Source: Rhizophagus irregularis
Lineage: Eukaryota > Glomeromycota > Glomeromycetes > Glomerales > Glomeraceae
Assembly (NCBI RefSeq): GCF_026210795.1
Contig: NC_089452.1
Coordinates: 930,001-994,000, forward strand
Direction: 5' to 3'
DNA length: 64,000 nucleotides
Positions 1 to 13,185 of the stretch are shown piece after piece. Made by a program: the position numbers and the translations under genes. Position 1 is the stretch's first letter, and every line of letters begins with the position of its first letter. Under the pieces are notes generated by a model, which worked only from the letters and a program-made list of their open reading frames with translations, did no database searches and was not told where the DNA came from.

Positions 1-778
1 CAGTATTGATAGACTTTTACCCATCTTTTTATATGAACACCACCGTGAGAATATTAAGAAAAAAAATCACAAACTTTAACTAGAAACCGTGGGATAAATA
101 ATATTATATTATAATGCATTTAATGATTTAAAATAATGCAATAATTATGAAGAATCCTGAAAGTTCTACTATTAGCTGTATGCATTTTTTTTAGGTTCGG
201 AATTATAATTTCGGTTAGTATTCACCAGATATTATGAACGCGAATTACCCTAGTTGAAAATAAGAGAAAAGTATTTTTTTTTCGTTTCATTATTAGTAAG
301 TTAGAATAAAGGTATTTCTTTTCTTTTTTTTTTTTTTATTAAAAAATTAGGAAAAAGTTATTTTTTTTGTTTCTTTATTAAAAAAACATTTTTTCTTTCA
401 TTTCTTTATTAAAAGAGGTATATTTTTTCGTTTCTTTATTAGAAAATAAGAAAAAAAGTATTTTTTGTTTCTTAGAAAAGAATTATTTTTTTTCTTTAGA
501 AGCTAGAAAAAAAATCACTTTTTTTTTTGTTTTTTCATTAAAAAAAATTTATTATTCAATTTTGGTTTATCTATCAATTGATCGTTTATTTTACTTTTTA
601 TTTTATTTATTTATTTTTTATTAGACAAGGATACAGAAATAATACAATTTCAAAAGAAAATATCAAAACCATATTGTACGAAGTACATTAAAGACTAATT
701 AAATTAATAGTAAATTAGTGGCTAATATATCTCCGATGTAGCGCTCCCATCCGACTAAGTTTTAATTCAACTTCGACG

Positions 779-1116
779 CAGTGTTGGCCAGTGACCCAAA
801 TGACCTCAAATGACTCAAATGACTGGTCACGTGTCATTTGGGTCATTTCAACATTAAATGACGAATGACCTAGTCATTTAAAAATTACATCATAATTCTG
901 GCCAGAACTATTCATACAATTTCACTATTTCATGGATAAAATTTCACATGATATTAGAAGTTCATAATTCTGGCCGGCATCATTAACTTGGCCTGAATTA
1001 TAAAGCATTAATTTTAAATGACTCAAATGACGAATGACCTAAATGACTAGGTCATTCGAAGGTCATTTGGAGGTCATCTCAAAATGGGCAAATGACCTAG
1101 TCATTTGCCATCACTG
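779..1116. mobile_element. hAT-type MITE (family A, copy 1)
   Basis: A 338-bp element with terminal inverted repeats starting CAGTGTTGGC on the left and, as reverse complement, CAGTGATGGC on the right. It is flanked by the exact 8-bp duplication CTTCGACG (771-778 and 1117-1124). The CAGTG ends and 8-bp target duplication are hallmarks of the hAT superfamily. The duplicate copy of the region has one uninterrupted target (32000-32007, CTTAGACG), giving an independent empty site. The inside is built of degenerate TGACCTAAATGAC-like motifs and has no transposase. Confidence 0.93.
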
Positions 1117-1953
1117 CTTCGACGTGCCAACCTTATTCATCACCTCCTCGTGCACCACCTTAATAAGCACTTCCTAAGTAGCCGTATTTGTCTTTCATCA
1201 ATGTGTTACCCGTAAATACTGTCATAGGTGAAATTATGTAAATGACCTTAAAATTATCTTTGCAAAGAAAATAAAACAAAGAATTAATACTAAATATATA
1301 ATGATTTCTAAAAAGTTAATCTAACACTTTTTATAAATAGTTGTTCTCTATAATAATTTTTTTTTGAAGGTCATAATTGAAAGAATAAAGATCCTGTTTA
1401 AATATAACTTCTAAACAAATATCATAAAAAAAAATCCTTTATTTATTATATAAAATACCTTTAAATAATTTCATTTTGACTTTTAAAGTTTTCAGATATT
1501 TTGAAGAATTAAACTTTATCTTTATCTTTATTATATTCTATATTCAAAGCATTGTATATCTCTATTCTTACACACTTCCAGTAATGGCGTACTAATTTTC
1601 ATATTTAAATATTTGTATTCTCTTTATTTCCAAAATGTGATGGTGGTAAATGTTCTATCATAAAAATCAACTTGATTATCAAAAATTGTAGCTGTTAATC
1701 TGACACGGGTTGAAAACATGTGTTAAAATGTATTGTCCAAGTTAATCATAGTGTTGGCGAAATTGGTAGTGCTGACCGGCATTAAAAATCACGTGCCTCC
1801 GACGTTGCAACTTTTTAAATAGTAGTTAGTATTATTGATTTATTGTTGGATTATCTAATTGGATTTATCCTGACGGATAATGCATCCAGAAATTATCCGT
1901 TATCTCTGATTTAAGGCGGATTATCCCGATTACCGGTGTAATGCCGTGACTTA

Positions 1954-2151
1954 CAGCTGTTTTCATAAGACCTGGGACAAACTAAATTTTTGAACCCGAT
2001 CCACCGATTCGCCGATCCGGTATTTTTAGCTGGGCACGTGATCCAGATTTGATTGTTTTGATTTGTAAAATAAATAACAACTGAACCGGATCGGTGGGTC
2101 AGCGGTCGGGTTCAAAAATTTATTTTGTCCCAGGTCTTATGAAAACAGCTG
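1954..2151. mobile_element. TA-flanked foldback MITE (Tc1/mariner-like)
   Basis: A 198-bp element with inverted arms of about 60 bp beginning CAGCTGTTTTCATAAG. It is bordered by TA on both sides (1952-1953 and 2152-2153). TA target duplication suggests Tc1/mariner mobilisation. It has no coding capacity and is absent from the paralogous copy near 32530, although more than this element is missing there. Confidence 0.8.
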
Positions 2152-3320
2152 TAATTAGTGAATTTGGTAATTGTGGGGCGTAGTATTAAATATGTTGAAT
2201 ATTTTAGTGAAACCCTCCTGGATCATGAGCCACGAGGATAAACTGATTCATATGTAATGGAAACTGATATTTTAAGTAGATGAAGATCGAAAAAAAGGAA
2301 TTTCGTAAAGTTCATAATTTTTGATGGCTGAAAATAATATTTTGTCAGAAAATGTGGTTCTGAGAAAAAGGTTCGCTAAGATCAAAGTTGATAAATTTAA
2401 AATTGAGTGATTTAAAATGGAAAAATTTATAAATTTAGAAAATTTAATTTTTATTTTTATTTAGTTATTATGAACCAAGCATACAATTGTATTTATTTAT
2501 ATTATTAATAAAGTATCTTTTGTGTTAAGACTGCGGTGGCAATGTGATCTATCACGGGCGTTAGTCTTACACCAGATAGACGGACTTCGTATCGCATCTC
2601 TATGATGCACGATATAAAAAAGGGTTTGTCAGTTTATACATACTCTACTAATATGCATAATTTTGATAAAGTTACTTTATGTCATCGAATGTAGAACATA
2701 TTGCTTTATGTAGAACTTTGATGTTAGCGTTAGCGTTTTTTACGTTGTAAGAAATTTAAAATTCGGGTTGATAGTCAATACTTTATTTTTTCATAGAATT
2801 TAAAATTAAATATTTACAAGTCAAATAATAAAGTATGATTATTATCAAAAAGTATAAAAATAACGATAAGATTTACTATCCCGAAAGACCTTTAATCATT
2901 ATCCCTTCAATCTAAATAATAAAAATTTACTTAAATAGTGGATTTAAATGTCATGCAAATAATTATCATAAAATACAATGAAATAATACTTTTTTATTAT
3001 ATTTGTTGTAGCACAAACGTGATTATGTCCTAAATTAATTTGACTTGATAACTAAAATCACCTTAAATTAACTGTTACCCGTTCTAAGCCAATGCGGACT
3101 TAGTTAATCTTGATATTTTCTTGTCCTTTTTGACGTTCAACAAGACATAAATTGAAGTACAAACTTTTTCGAATCAGTTTAATACTATATTTCTTCTAGT
3201 ATGCCAATTTTGAATATTGAACGAAAGAGAAAATAGGAGGATACAGTATTTGCTTAAATGTTTCTAAACCTCATAATGATGCTGGAATCAATGAAACGTT
3301 TCATAAATTACTCTAATGTA

Positions 3321-4594
3321 AGAATATCACTGAACTGCGATGAATGGATAATTGGAGTATGTTAAGAATAAATACGACATACTTTTAACAAAAGTGTATG
3401 ATAGTATAATGGGATATAATAACTACAGATTATGAGTATAGTTCTTGAGGTACATCACACGAATCCATCAACTACGAGACTGTAACCTCGGGTCATGTTT
3501 GCTTGTTTTCATTATTCTTGTGATCATTAATATGCTTGTGCGACCTAGTCTGTAAGATAAAAATATCTACGTCAGAGATTTTATTCCGAATAATCTCTGT
3601 GTGTATTACTAATTGTTTGTTCTTATAAGGTATTATTTCACCCTTTTATGCGTGATGATACGCCATTTAGTAGACAAAAGAACATAAAAACCTTATGTTT
3701 ACTTTTTTTAGATCAAATACCTGCTGATTCAGTGTGAATTTTATTGAACAGCTTCAGTTGGAATCATAAACGGCGTTCACGCCTCCCAGATGTATATCTC
3801 ATGATGTTGGGTGTTTCTTATTCTTATTTGTGTAAACATTCTGCCCGGAAAGTAACGAAGTAGTGCACAATCTTTTTCGTCCAGTTATTATAAAAATTAT
3901 TTAGCGGATGAAGCCAAACTATCTTGTTAAGTAAATCAAATATGACGAACTATAATTGAATAAACAAAATAATAATATGAGGTGGTGGTATGCGAAATCA
4001 TGCTATTTTCTGTTTCATTTAGTTTATCCTATTTTATCATTGCTATTGCAATTAAGTCTTCCCTTAAACAGTAATTTTGCATATTACACAACATGTGGCT
4101 GTCGTATATCACGTTATTATGCCACAGAAGATATCCTGACCACATTCGTCACCCTGTATTATATGTTAAGGTAGTACGATTATTGCTGCAATGATCATGA
4201 TGTCTTTATCTGAACAAATTGAATAACTAATTATTCATTTTTCTGTGCAATTACAAATTTTTAGAACAAAATAAGTGGTGTGAATAAATATGTGATCACT
4301 ATTTCTAGTTTGATTAGTGGTATGATATACACTTGGAAGATTGAAAGCATAATTTTTTTATCTAGATTAATGGATTCAGTTTATACGTTTGGAAAAATAA
4401 GTGACACTCGCGTAATTGTCATGCGATTGGAAGTACAAATGACATCCACCCGCATAATTATTTTATGATATCCGCAATATATAAATAATCAAAATTAAGA
4501 ATCTGTTCACATCTCGGTATCCAAGTAAAAAAATTGAATAATTTCTCATTTTTTTCACAAAAATTATTTTGTCAATTTTCAAAAAAAAAATACA
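3321..4594. other. No gene seen
   Basis: AT-rich sequence upstream of the membrane-protein gene. Short open frames at 3956-4174 and 4280-4468 have no family resemblance, and their length is expected by chance. I saw no inverted repeat or RNA gene. Confidence 0.5.
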
Positions 4595-5353
4595 ATGACA
4601 GACTATGATCCGTTTAACGATTTTTGGGGAGATTTCATCACCGCAATTGGAGTAGTTGTTATAGCTACTCGGCTTAGTGAACAAGCAGCAAATGGGAATG
4701 TCAATGGCGCAAATGGAAATAGAGGAAAAAAAATAGAAGCGGTGGATGATATTATAATTATTGGTTCGCTGCACGCACTTAATATTTATTTGTTCTTTGC
4801 ATGGTGGGATTATGAAGATGGGACTAGCAAAGCTCTTGGGCTAATCGGATTAATTTTATCTATCATTTTTTTATTTTACGTACTTTTATTTCATTTTCGA
4901 GAAACAAATGCGGGACTTTTATTACAAATCCGGGATAAAATTAATAAATATAGATTGATTTTGATTCTTAACATATTATTTTGCACGGTTAATCCAAATT
5001 TAGATATCGGTTCCTACGATGAATTTTGCAATATGTATCCGTATGGTCATTGCGAGATTGATAGAATATTGAGGTTTATAAACATAACCTGCATTATTGT
5101 TGCATGGATATTAAGTCTTGTCAATAAATATATCGACCCATCGTATTTATATTACATTCAACGATTCTTAACGCTTTTGTTTTTTATTTGTGCAATTTTA
5201 GTTCAAGCCGTTGGGAATGGATATCTATTAAGTAGCAATCTTTTGCAAACAAAATTTACAACTGCTCTTGCTACAGTTGCGGTAACCAGATTACTTGATG
5301 TTTACAGTAAAGGTGGTTCTTCTATTTTTGCGCCAATTTTTGAGTTAAAGTAG
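4595..5353 (+). CDS. Small multi-pass membrane protein, unknown function
   Basis: An uninterrupted 252-codon frame starting ATG after an A-rich leader and ending TAG. Hydrophobic stretches lie near residues 50-70, 80-99, 119-133, 161-180 and 190-208, so about five membrane segments are likely. An N-terminal soluble stretch (residues 28-47) is rich in Asn and Gly. The extra-membrane loop at about 135-156 holds two Cys. I do not recognise the family. Codon use is like the other genes here, and no intron is needed. It stands alone, several kb from any other gene, so context gives no functional clue. It is a good gene candidate because the length is far above chance for this base composition. Confidence 0.8.
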   Translation: MTDYDPFNDFWGDFITAIGVVVIATRLSEQAANGNVNGANGNRGKKIEAVDDIIIIGSLHALNIYLFFAWWDYEDGTSKALGLIGLILSIIFLFYVLLFHFRETNAGLLLQIRDKINKYRLILILNILFCTVNPNLDIGSYDEFCNMYPYGHCEIDRILRFINITCIIVAWILSLVNKYIDPSYLYYIQRFLTLLFFICAILVQAVGNGYLLSSNLLQTKFTTALATVAVTRLLDVYSKGGSSIFAPIFELK

Positions 5354-5774
5354 AAAAGGAAGGAAAAAAGATGGACAGTCTAATCTTTTGCTCGTGGTCA
5401 TTATTTTTAACATTCAACTTCTGATAACTTAATCTTGCCTACAACCCGGTTTACATATTATTAAAGATGAAACTCCATGAAGCATATCAAAATATACAGT
5501 AGATGAGCCAAATATATTATTATCCATTTTATTGTAACATGGAGTGAGAAAGCAACAATAGCCTTTATAATATTTACATTAGTATAAATTCTTTTTCATG
5601 TACTGTACATATCAGTCTTGTAATTTTATTAATAAAGCTATGGGACCATGTTGTATATAGACATTTGTGGATAAAAAATTATTACTTACGAAAATTTCAT
5701 ATGAGAGAACGTATTACTACTATATGATGTGATATTATAACAAAAAACTAACTGTTAACTTGCATACTTGCACT

Positions 5775-5950
5775 CCCTATAAAATTTTATCCACTATTTC
5801 TGTAAAAACTCCGTAAAAATGAGCCTTATCCCGGATCCATTCACGGAAATGTAAATAATTTGATAAAATCCGTGATATAAGGCTATTAATTCCGAGCCTT
5901 TTACGGGAAAAAAAGACGGAATATAAAAACGGATCGAATCTTTTACAGGG
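5775..5950. mobile_element. MITE with CCCTATAAA ends, 3-bp duplication (family D, copy 1)
   Basis: A 176-bp element starting CCCTATAAAATTTTATCC and ending TTTTACAGGG, flanked by ACT on both sides (5772-5774 and 5951-5953). It belongs with the elements at 21549-23519 and 49211-49326, which share the termini and also have 3-bp duplications. Confidence 0.78.
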
Positions 5951-5953
5951 ACT

Positions 5954-8800
5954 ATGCTATTTCACAATTATTTGACATAATATACATGAGCTTTTTGTTT
6001 CCCATCTGTAGTGTATTCCTCTTTTTTGCATATAAACACTAGGTGAGGACGTTCTGTATCATTGCAGTCATCGCAAAATAAACAAGGGGTTAGTTATTTT
6101 TGGACCCTTCTAACAAAGACAACTGTCAAAAACTCTAAAGTTATCGAGGAACTCACTGCAATACCTACTCTCGCACGTATAGTCCTTATAGTTCGGGCAA
6201 ATATTAAACAAAATGAAGATGCTCAAGTATTACAGATGTGTTGAAAGTGTCAAGCGATAATGTGGCGCAACAAATATACGTTACACGTTGTTGAAGCATT
6301 GTTTTTCTTTCAAATGTTTATACAGGTCGGTGCGAGATGTTCAGTGCACATATATAAAAATTTTCTTGATATAGCTGTTCTTGTTTAATAGATTATTACT
6401 CTTAATCAATATATAAATTTTCAACACAACATAATAATTTACTCTAGTTATAATATAATTATATTGACAATGAATGTTCATATTTTTTGTTTGAAATAAG
6501 ATACTGACGTTGAAAAATAGCATTTGGGGCCTTTAAAGAACACTTTAATAATTTTCTGATCTTATTTAAGTTTCCATTTAAAATTTTTTGAGCTTATTTT
6601 ATAGCTTAATTTCTTCATGATGTACACTTTTAATAAACTATACATATTATTTGTTAAGTGCCGTTTTCGGCGACAAAATTTCAATGCATCATGATTTCGA
6701 AGGCCCAATATCTTGACATCAAATTTATATTATTTATATTTTTCAAATAAATTGGAACAGTACAATTTATATAAAATTGCTATTTGAACTAATTGTACCG
6801 AGTAAATGTAAAAAAGGAAATTAACAACCAAATATATACTGTATGTGAATTACCATGTGTATAGTAAATGATAATTAATAAATAAAATGATTCAAATGTA
6901 CTAATGTACTAGGGTATCGTCGTGTCTGTAAAAAATTTTGTGGTAGACGACAATAAATAAATAATTATTCTCCTTCAATGGAAATTCATAATGAGTTCTC
7001 CATATCGAACGTATTCTCTTTGATAGCTCTCTTGAGTTCATAAACTTAGGTAAAGGCCCATGAAAAGTATAAGTGACCACAGATTTTATTAGTGAAAAAA
7101 AATTTTTATAATGGATACCATGATCCTTACTATGTGACACGACTACTGTATCGCTAGTGTGAGTTAATTTCTCATTGTCGAATCAATAAATTATTTGTTT
7201 ACGTAATTCTCATAATTTACGACATATTATCATATTCAGATTATATCCGAGAAAAATAATGTAACTAAAAAAAGGACAAATTACATTTAATTTTTATTTT
7301 TATTTTTTGCAGCTGAGTAGCGCCCTATTCCAGGTAATTATGATAAGAAATTTCATAAATAAATTATATTATTATTTTAAATTTAATTGAAAAAAAAAAT
7401 ACAAAAACATAAATAAATTTAACATTAAATTCTTTTTTTTTTTACAAAATCAATCTTATTTATATAAGACTGGATGGAGCTTTTTTATGATTCCATACAA
7501 TATTACTATAGATACAATATTAAATAATTCGACATTTTTTTAACCTTAACAATCTTATTTCCTTCAGGAAATTATTTAAGAATTGCAAATAATTTTATTA
7601 ATTAGACAAACATACTTTAGATAAATCTCACATCATTTTATTTATAATAAAACCATATACGAAAAAAAATCAGATCATAAAAGTACAGATGTTTACCGAG
7701 TTAAGAGTTAATTATAACTTAGATTTCCTAACGTCATACTTTCTTAAAGTGATTTTATATTTTCATAAATAATTAGTTAATACAATTTAATTTAACACAA
7801 TTTTAACATTTCTAACAATTTTAATATTTTTTTTATGCTAAGATTGTAAGTCAATTTTATCAAGGTAATAAAGTAAACACATTATTATAATTAGTACAGT
7901 ATGTTAAATTTAGCCATCAAAAATTATAACACTCTTTCAATAATTTTTCAGCTGTTTTTAATTTATCATTGAAGGAATCTCTTGATTCTTTATTAACAAC
8001 TTCAACAAGCAGATGATTAAATTCCCATTATAAATATAGAAATACAAAGAATGTATGATATGATATTATTAAAAATGGTAAAAATAATATTAGTTGACTT
8101 ATTAGTAAAACAGTCCTATATTTTTTGAAACTCATGACTACTATAATAAAAATACAGTAATTACAAAAATAGAAATATCAATTATGTGCAGATTTTATTT
8201 TTATTAATAGAGAATTTTGCGTTTATTACATTTTTATTTATTTATTTTTTTTCGTGTACATCGTTTTTTCAATAAAATAATAAAAAATTTCATAAAAAAA
8301 AAAATTTAGTTATTAAATTTTTATATTGCATTTTATTTCATTCCAATAATTTTTCTTTCATCAATAAAATTTTTAATTTTCGTGTAATTTAATACTGAAT
8401 TAATTTAAAAAATAATGATGATACTTCACGTGATGAAAAAAATGTTGACAAATGTCGCAGTAAAATATCATGCGTTTGAAAGTCGTGTGTCTTTAAATGA
8501 GGCGCAATTCTGAGTTTTATCTATTCACTTTAAATTGTTACAAGTATATATTGTAAAAATAGATTATTAACTAATTATCCTTGTAAGTAATTTATTGTGC
8601 TTCTTTTCTGAAACATTTGTTCAAATATCTCAACAGGCTCTATTAAAAAAATCTCTTACGGTTGATATTTTCCATCTTCAGATCTTGATCTATGAAATAG
8701 AACCTTTAGATCCACTACACGCCAATCAGAATTGAATAGAATATTATTATAAGTTTCTTCAAATAGAATGCAAGACTTTTTTAGCAATATGTTGACGAAT
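5954..8800. other. No gene seen
   Basis: AT-rich sequence with short unsupported frames only (6062-6244 plus, 6341-6523 minus, 6901-7140 minus). Long A and T runs occur at 7385-7450 and 8220-8300. No repeat structure or RNA gene could be supported. Confidence 0.5.
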
Positions 8801-8809
8801 TCAGGAGTC

Positions 8810-9180
8810 CAAGTACGAGGGAATAAGTTGGGCCTATTCTACGCGTTTATTTCTTGTTACCTATTTCAGTATTGCTCGGGGTCCTTATGGGCGTCTGCAC
8901 AAAGGGCTCGTGTAAATTCCCTAGAAAGTTGACGAGGGGTAGGAAGAGCAGAGAGGGGTAATTTGTTTTTTAGCTAATTGTTTTTTTTTTCTAGCTTTTA
9001 TGTATATAATTATAGGATGACTTCTGGTGTTTATTCTTTGTAGACTGGTTAGCTTATAGGGTTTTCGTTGTCTGACGTTACCTCTATGTATTTTTTTCAA
9101 TACGAGTCCTGTACTTTTGTACTTATCCGTACATAAAGATGCGATGCTAATCCTAAAAAAAAAATAAAAAATAAAAAAAA
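8810..9180 (+). mobile_element. Probable LINE 3' tail (5'-truncated)
   Basis: A block of more balanced base composition inside AT-rich DNA that ends in a signal-like ACATAAAG and a poly-A tract with a TAAAA-type extension near 9155-9180. This is how 5'-truncated non-LTR retrotransposon copies look. No reverse transcriptase coding remains and a flanking duplication is not convincing, so the call rests on the tail and composition. A decayed gene 3' end is the alternative. Confidence 0.4.
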
Positions 9181-9327
9181 CACTTTTTTGTAAATTTCTT
9201 AAACAAGATTAGTTGGATGAATTTTTTATGAATATTTCAAACAATTTAGCACGTTTGATAACATGCGCCTACAAAAAAAATTTACTGGAAATAACAACAA
9301 TTAAAAAGTTGACGTCGGTAAACAAAT

Positions 9328-11898
9328 TAGGGATTGGAATCGATTAATCGAAAATCGACAAAACATAGTAAAATCGATTCTCGAGAATCGATTCTCAGCA
9401 ATTTTTAAAACACTAAAAGATTTGTTAGTTGCCGATCGTACTAAAATAGAAAAGCTTGATTTGAAATGTATTTATATAATCAGCAAATCAATACCAAAGA
9501 TGGGGGATCAGCATCTTAAAATGGAAATCACTCAAAAACTAATCTTATGTTAACGTTAAGTTAACGTTAACCTATCATGACATGTCAATCATTTCAAGTC
9601 ATAACAATAACGTGACGAGCCACCCACCCACCCATAGGGTGATATTGCACTTATATAGAATGATCTTTCTTGCTTAAAAATTATGGGATAAAATTTTTAG
9701 CAAATCATGTGAAAACTGAATAATTTTTTTGTTAGCCAAAAATGATCAACAACCGGATGACAAATTTTAATATTATGTAAATAAACAATTTGTTTGTATT
9801 ACTTATTTAAATATAGATACATTTTTTTTTTTATTTTGAACCAAAAAATAAACAATAATCAAATGGTAAATTTTCATTATCGTCGTCATTACATTATCGT
9901 TATAATTAAAGTTCCCTGCCGAAATTAGGGAGTTTCGGCATGTCAAAATTGTCAAACCTATTTTGACATGTCAAAATTGTCGAAACCTAAAAATATTACA
10001 TTTCACGTAATAACTCGGCGTCCAATGATCATAGAAAGATGCACCATAGCTCGTTGGAATCGTCTCATAACGACGAGTCGAATGGTGGCTAAATCGTCTT
10101 TCTACGATCACTGGATGCCGAGATATTAAGCGAAACGTCAAAAATCGGCATTTTGTATTTTGCGATACTGCGCCATTTGACGTTTCACTTAATAACTCGG
10201 CATCCAATGATCGTAGAAAGATGCACCATAGCTCGTTGGAATCGTCTCATAACGACGAGTCGAATGGTTGCTAAATCGTCTTTCTACGATCACTGGATGC
10301 CGAGATATTGAGCGAAACGTCAAAAATCGGCATTTTGTATTTTGCGCTACTGCGCCATTTGACGTTTCGTCTATTATCTCGGCATCCAATGATCGTAGAA
10401 AGATGATTTAACCACCATTCGACTCGTCGTTATGAGACTAATCCAACGAGCTATGGTGCATCTTTCTACGATCATTGGATGCCGAGTTATTAAGTGAAAC
10501 GTCAAATGGCGCAGTATCGCAAAATACAAAATGCTGATTTTTGACGTTTCGCTCAATATCTCGGCATCCAGTGATCGTAGAAAGACGATCTAACCACTGT
10601 TCGACTCGTCGTTATGAGACGATTCCAACGAGCTATGGTGCATCTTTCTACGATCATTGGACGCCGAGTTATTACGTGAAACGTAATATTTTTAGGTTTC
10701 GACAATTTTGACATGTCGAAACTATTTCGGCATTTCGGCATTTCTACAGGTTTTAGTTTCGACATTTCGACAATAGCCTGTAGAGTTTTGGCAGGCAACT
10801 TTAGTTATAATGCTATCATGAAAATTTTTTCAGGGTAGTAATTCTAAAAATGATTAACAATCAGATAATAAGATTGTTGTTTTATTATAATGTTATCATA
10901 AAAATTTTTTTTTCTCAACAATTGGATAATAAAATTAAATAAATGTTATATCAAGTAATTTTTTATTTTGAAACAAAACAATAAACAACAACTAAATGGT
11001 AAAATTTCATTATCATTGTCTTATTATTATGATATTCAGTTATCATAATTTTCCAGAACTAAAAATGATCAACAATCGGATAGTAGAATTGTTTTATTAC
11101 AATATAATCATGAAAAATTTTTTTCCAGAGCCGTAATTCCAAAAATGATGATAGTAAATATTAAATAAATGCTTTATCAAGTAATAAACAATCTTTCTGT
11201 ATTGTTATTTAAAGTTAATCACATATTCTGATATATATATTTTTTTATTTTTAAACCAAAAAATAAACAACAATCAAGATAATTAACCTTAAAATGATTA
11301 ACAAGTGAAATAACTAAGCCAAAAATGATTAACAAGCAAAATAAACCGAAAATGATCATCCTTTACCAAATGAGAAAAAAATTATGTTAATAGCTAGTTA
11401 AGAGTAATTTCTCATTTTTTTTTATAGATATGTTAAATATAATCAAAAATTTTGCAAATAAAGTGAAGTTATGGTTTGGCTAGAAAAGCCCGGCGAGCGA
11501 AGCGAGCCAAATGAAATTGCATCATCATAATAAATCACATGAATATTTAATACACAATCACATGATCTACCAGTAATTTTTCCACCAGTTAAAATTTAGA
11601 AATTCTCTTTAAATCTTAAAAACTATTTATCATAATAATTATGATACTGTATAGTAGTATAAACCAACTTAATTAAAAAAAAAGTCAGAATTATTACAGT
11701 TCTAATTATACTATGACTATAGCTCCCTGCCATGTTTAATGTTAACTTGTTTACATATAAGTTAACCTGACTTCAAAGTAATTTTTCATGCCGGCCAAGT
11801 GCTGATTATTTTTGCTGAAATTAGAAACTGATTCAAAGTCAGGTTGGTCGTCTATAAGAAAAATCTTGAAAAGATTCGATTTTCGATTCCAATCCCTT
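9328..11898. mobile_element. hAT-type element, 2.6 kb, non-autonomous (family C, copy 1)
   Basis: The left end TAGGGATTGGAATCGAT and right end (reverse complement AAGGGATTGGAATCGA) form terminal inverted repeats. They are flanked by the 8-bp duplication AAACAAAT (9320-9327 and 11899-11906). The same termini border the 442-bp element at 22482-22923. The interior holds the inverted-repeat satellite at 9900-10810 and degenerate direct repeats of an AATGATCAACAATC-type motif around 9680-9860, 10840-11030, 11040-11180 and 11280-11360. No transposase frame is visible. One mismatch in the terminal base of the right end is the weak point. Confidence 0.78.
9900..10810. repeat. Large inverted repeat made of a 180-bp satellite unit
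   Basis: Four copies of a unit containing CTCGGCATCCAATGATCG lie as two direct (about 10013-10130 and 10195-10315) and two inverted copies (about 10378-10490 and 10557-10670), centred near 10375. The outer ends, TTATAATTAAAGTT and its near complement, are also inverted. Similar-looking open frames on the minus strand across it merely repeat the satellite and are not genes. The transcript would fold into a long hairpin. Confidence 0.85.
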
Positions 11899-11906
11899 AA
11901 ACAAAT

Positions 11907-13185
11907 GTGATACAGGTACGGTGGGTTGTGGGTACTAGGTACCGTTGGTACAAATTGAATTGTACCTGCAACGATCTTGTTAACAGTAACCACATCTGCA
12001 TTATACCTGTACCATTTAAATAATTCTAGGTATCTTGTCTATACTCCTTTGAGTAATAAAATAAAATAAAACAAATATTCCATTAACAACCAAGGAACCA
12101 CGATAATAATTTCAATAATTACTGTAGATAATTGTTACTAGTAGTAAAAGGCAACCTGGCCTAATAATCATTATAATCATTAAATATAGTACTTATACTT
12201 TGATTTATAACTAACAAACAAAAATGTAGATGGTCATGTACCACAAATAAACCTTTACAAATTACAAAATGTATAAATACTTTTTTGAAAAAAAATTAAG
12301 CCATAGCTCACATTAATTTAATCACACAGTACATATTTCTTGCAGATTGTTTAATCAAAATTACATTTATATTATTAATTAATTACGTGAAGAAAAAAAT
12401 AATGACTTTTCATTAGAAATTCAAGAAGCTTATTCAAATTTTGACATTCAGTTATACGATATTCAAATCTGACATTTGATAATGTTGGTTGCTATTTAGG
12501 GATGAGAAAGCTCATTCAGCTCTGTTTATCAAAAAATTACAGGTTGATAGATCAAGTTAGTTTATGATTATGATATCGATCCTATTTTGAGTTAGGTTCA
12601 GTAAGATTATTAAGTTGACTTTTAATTTGCATAAATTCAATAATTTACTAGTAAATTAGGTATTATAAACAATACGTGAGATGTAATTGGTAGGATACTT
12701 TATAGGGTTACATTTTTCTGTATAGTTATAATGATAAATAATAGTTTTTCACGTTAAGATTTTTATTATAAAAAAAGTTAGATACAATAAATATATATAC
12801 TTATAATAATAAAATACTATTTAACATCATCCACATTTCTTCCTATTTGATCAACGGTCCATATTGATCGATTTAAAAAAAGAAAGATATATACCGTTAA
12901 AAAACCTGATTTTAAAACAGTAAAAATTTTGAGGAACAACTAAATAAAGAAAATACAAAAAAGGCAGTATATAAGTTGACTATAGAAAGGCACTAATTTT
13001 TCGTTTAGATAATATTTATATGATAAATTTCAGAATAATTATAATTCTTGTTTAAGATTTTTCTAAAGGTCTATGAGAAGCCAATAAACTAGAATTTAAA
13101 CATTTTTCGTCCAGTTCAATCATTCATAATAACATTAATTTGTAAGTCAGATTCTACATAATGGATTAAAATTTAATTAATATTA
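11907..13185. other. No gene seen
   Basis: AT-rich flank downstream of the kinase gene on the minus strand. The short minus-strand frame at 11751-11993 crosses the end of the hAT-type element and is not supported as a gene. Confidence 0.5.

Larger units (their letters stand above)
95..3320. repeat. Segmental duplication, copy A
   Basis: This stretch matches 31490-33280 in the same orientation. Nearly identical blocks include about 2565-2765 versus 32532-32740, the run around 720-780 versus 31960-32005, and the end near 3270-3310 versus 33240-33280. Copy A is longer because it holds the MITEs at 779-1116 and 1954-2151 and further sequence up to about 2560 that copy B lacks. No convincing gene is present; 240-660 is rich in poly-T runs. 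The mechanism (segmental duplication or a non-coding dispersed repeat) cannot be told from two copies. Confidence 0.8.

Noticed and set aside
9971-10798. Four similar minus-strand open frames with SRHPVIVERR-like sequence
   Set aside because: They are translations of the inverted satellite at 9900-10810; the similarity comes from DNA repeats and they overlap head to tail without start context.
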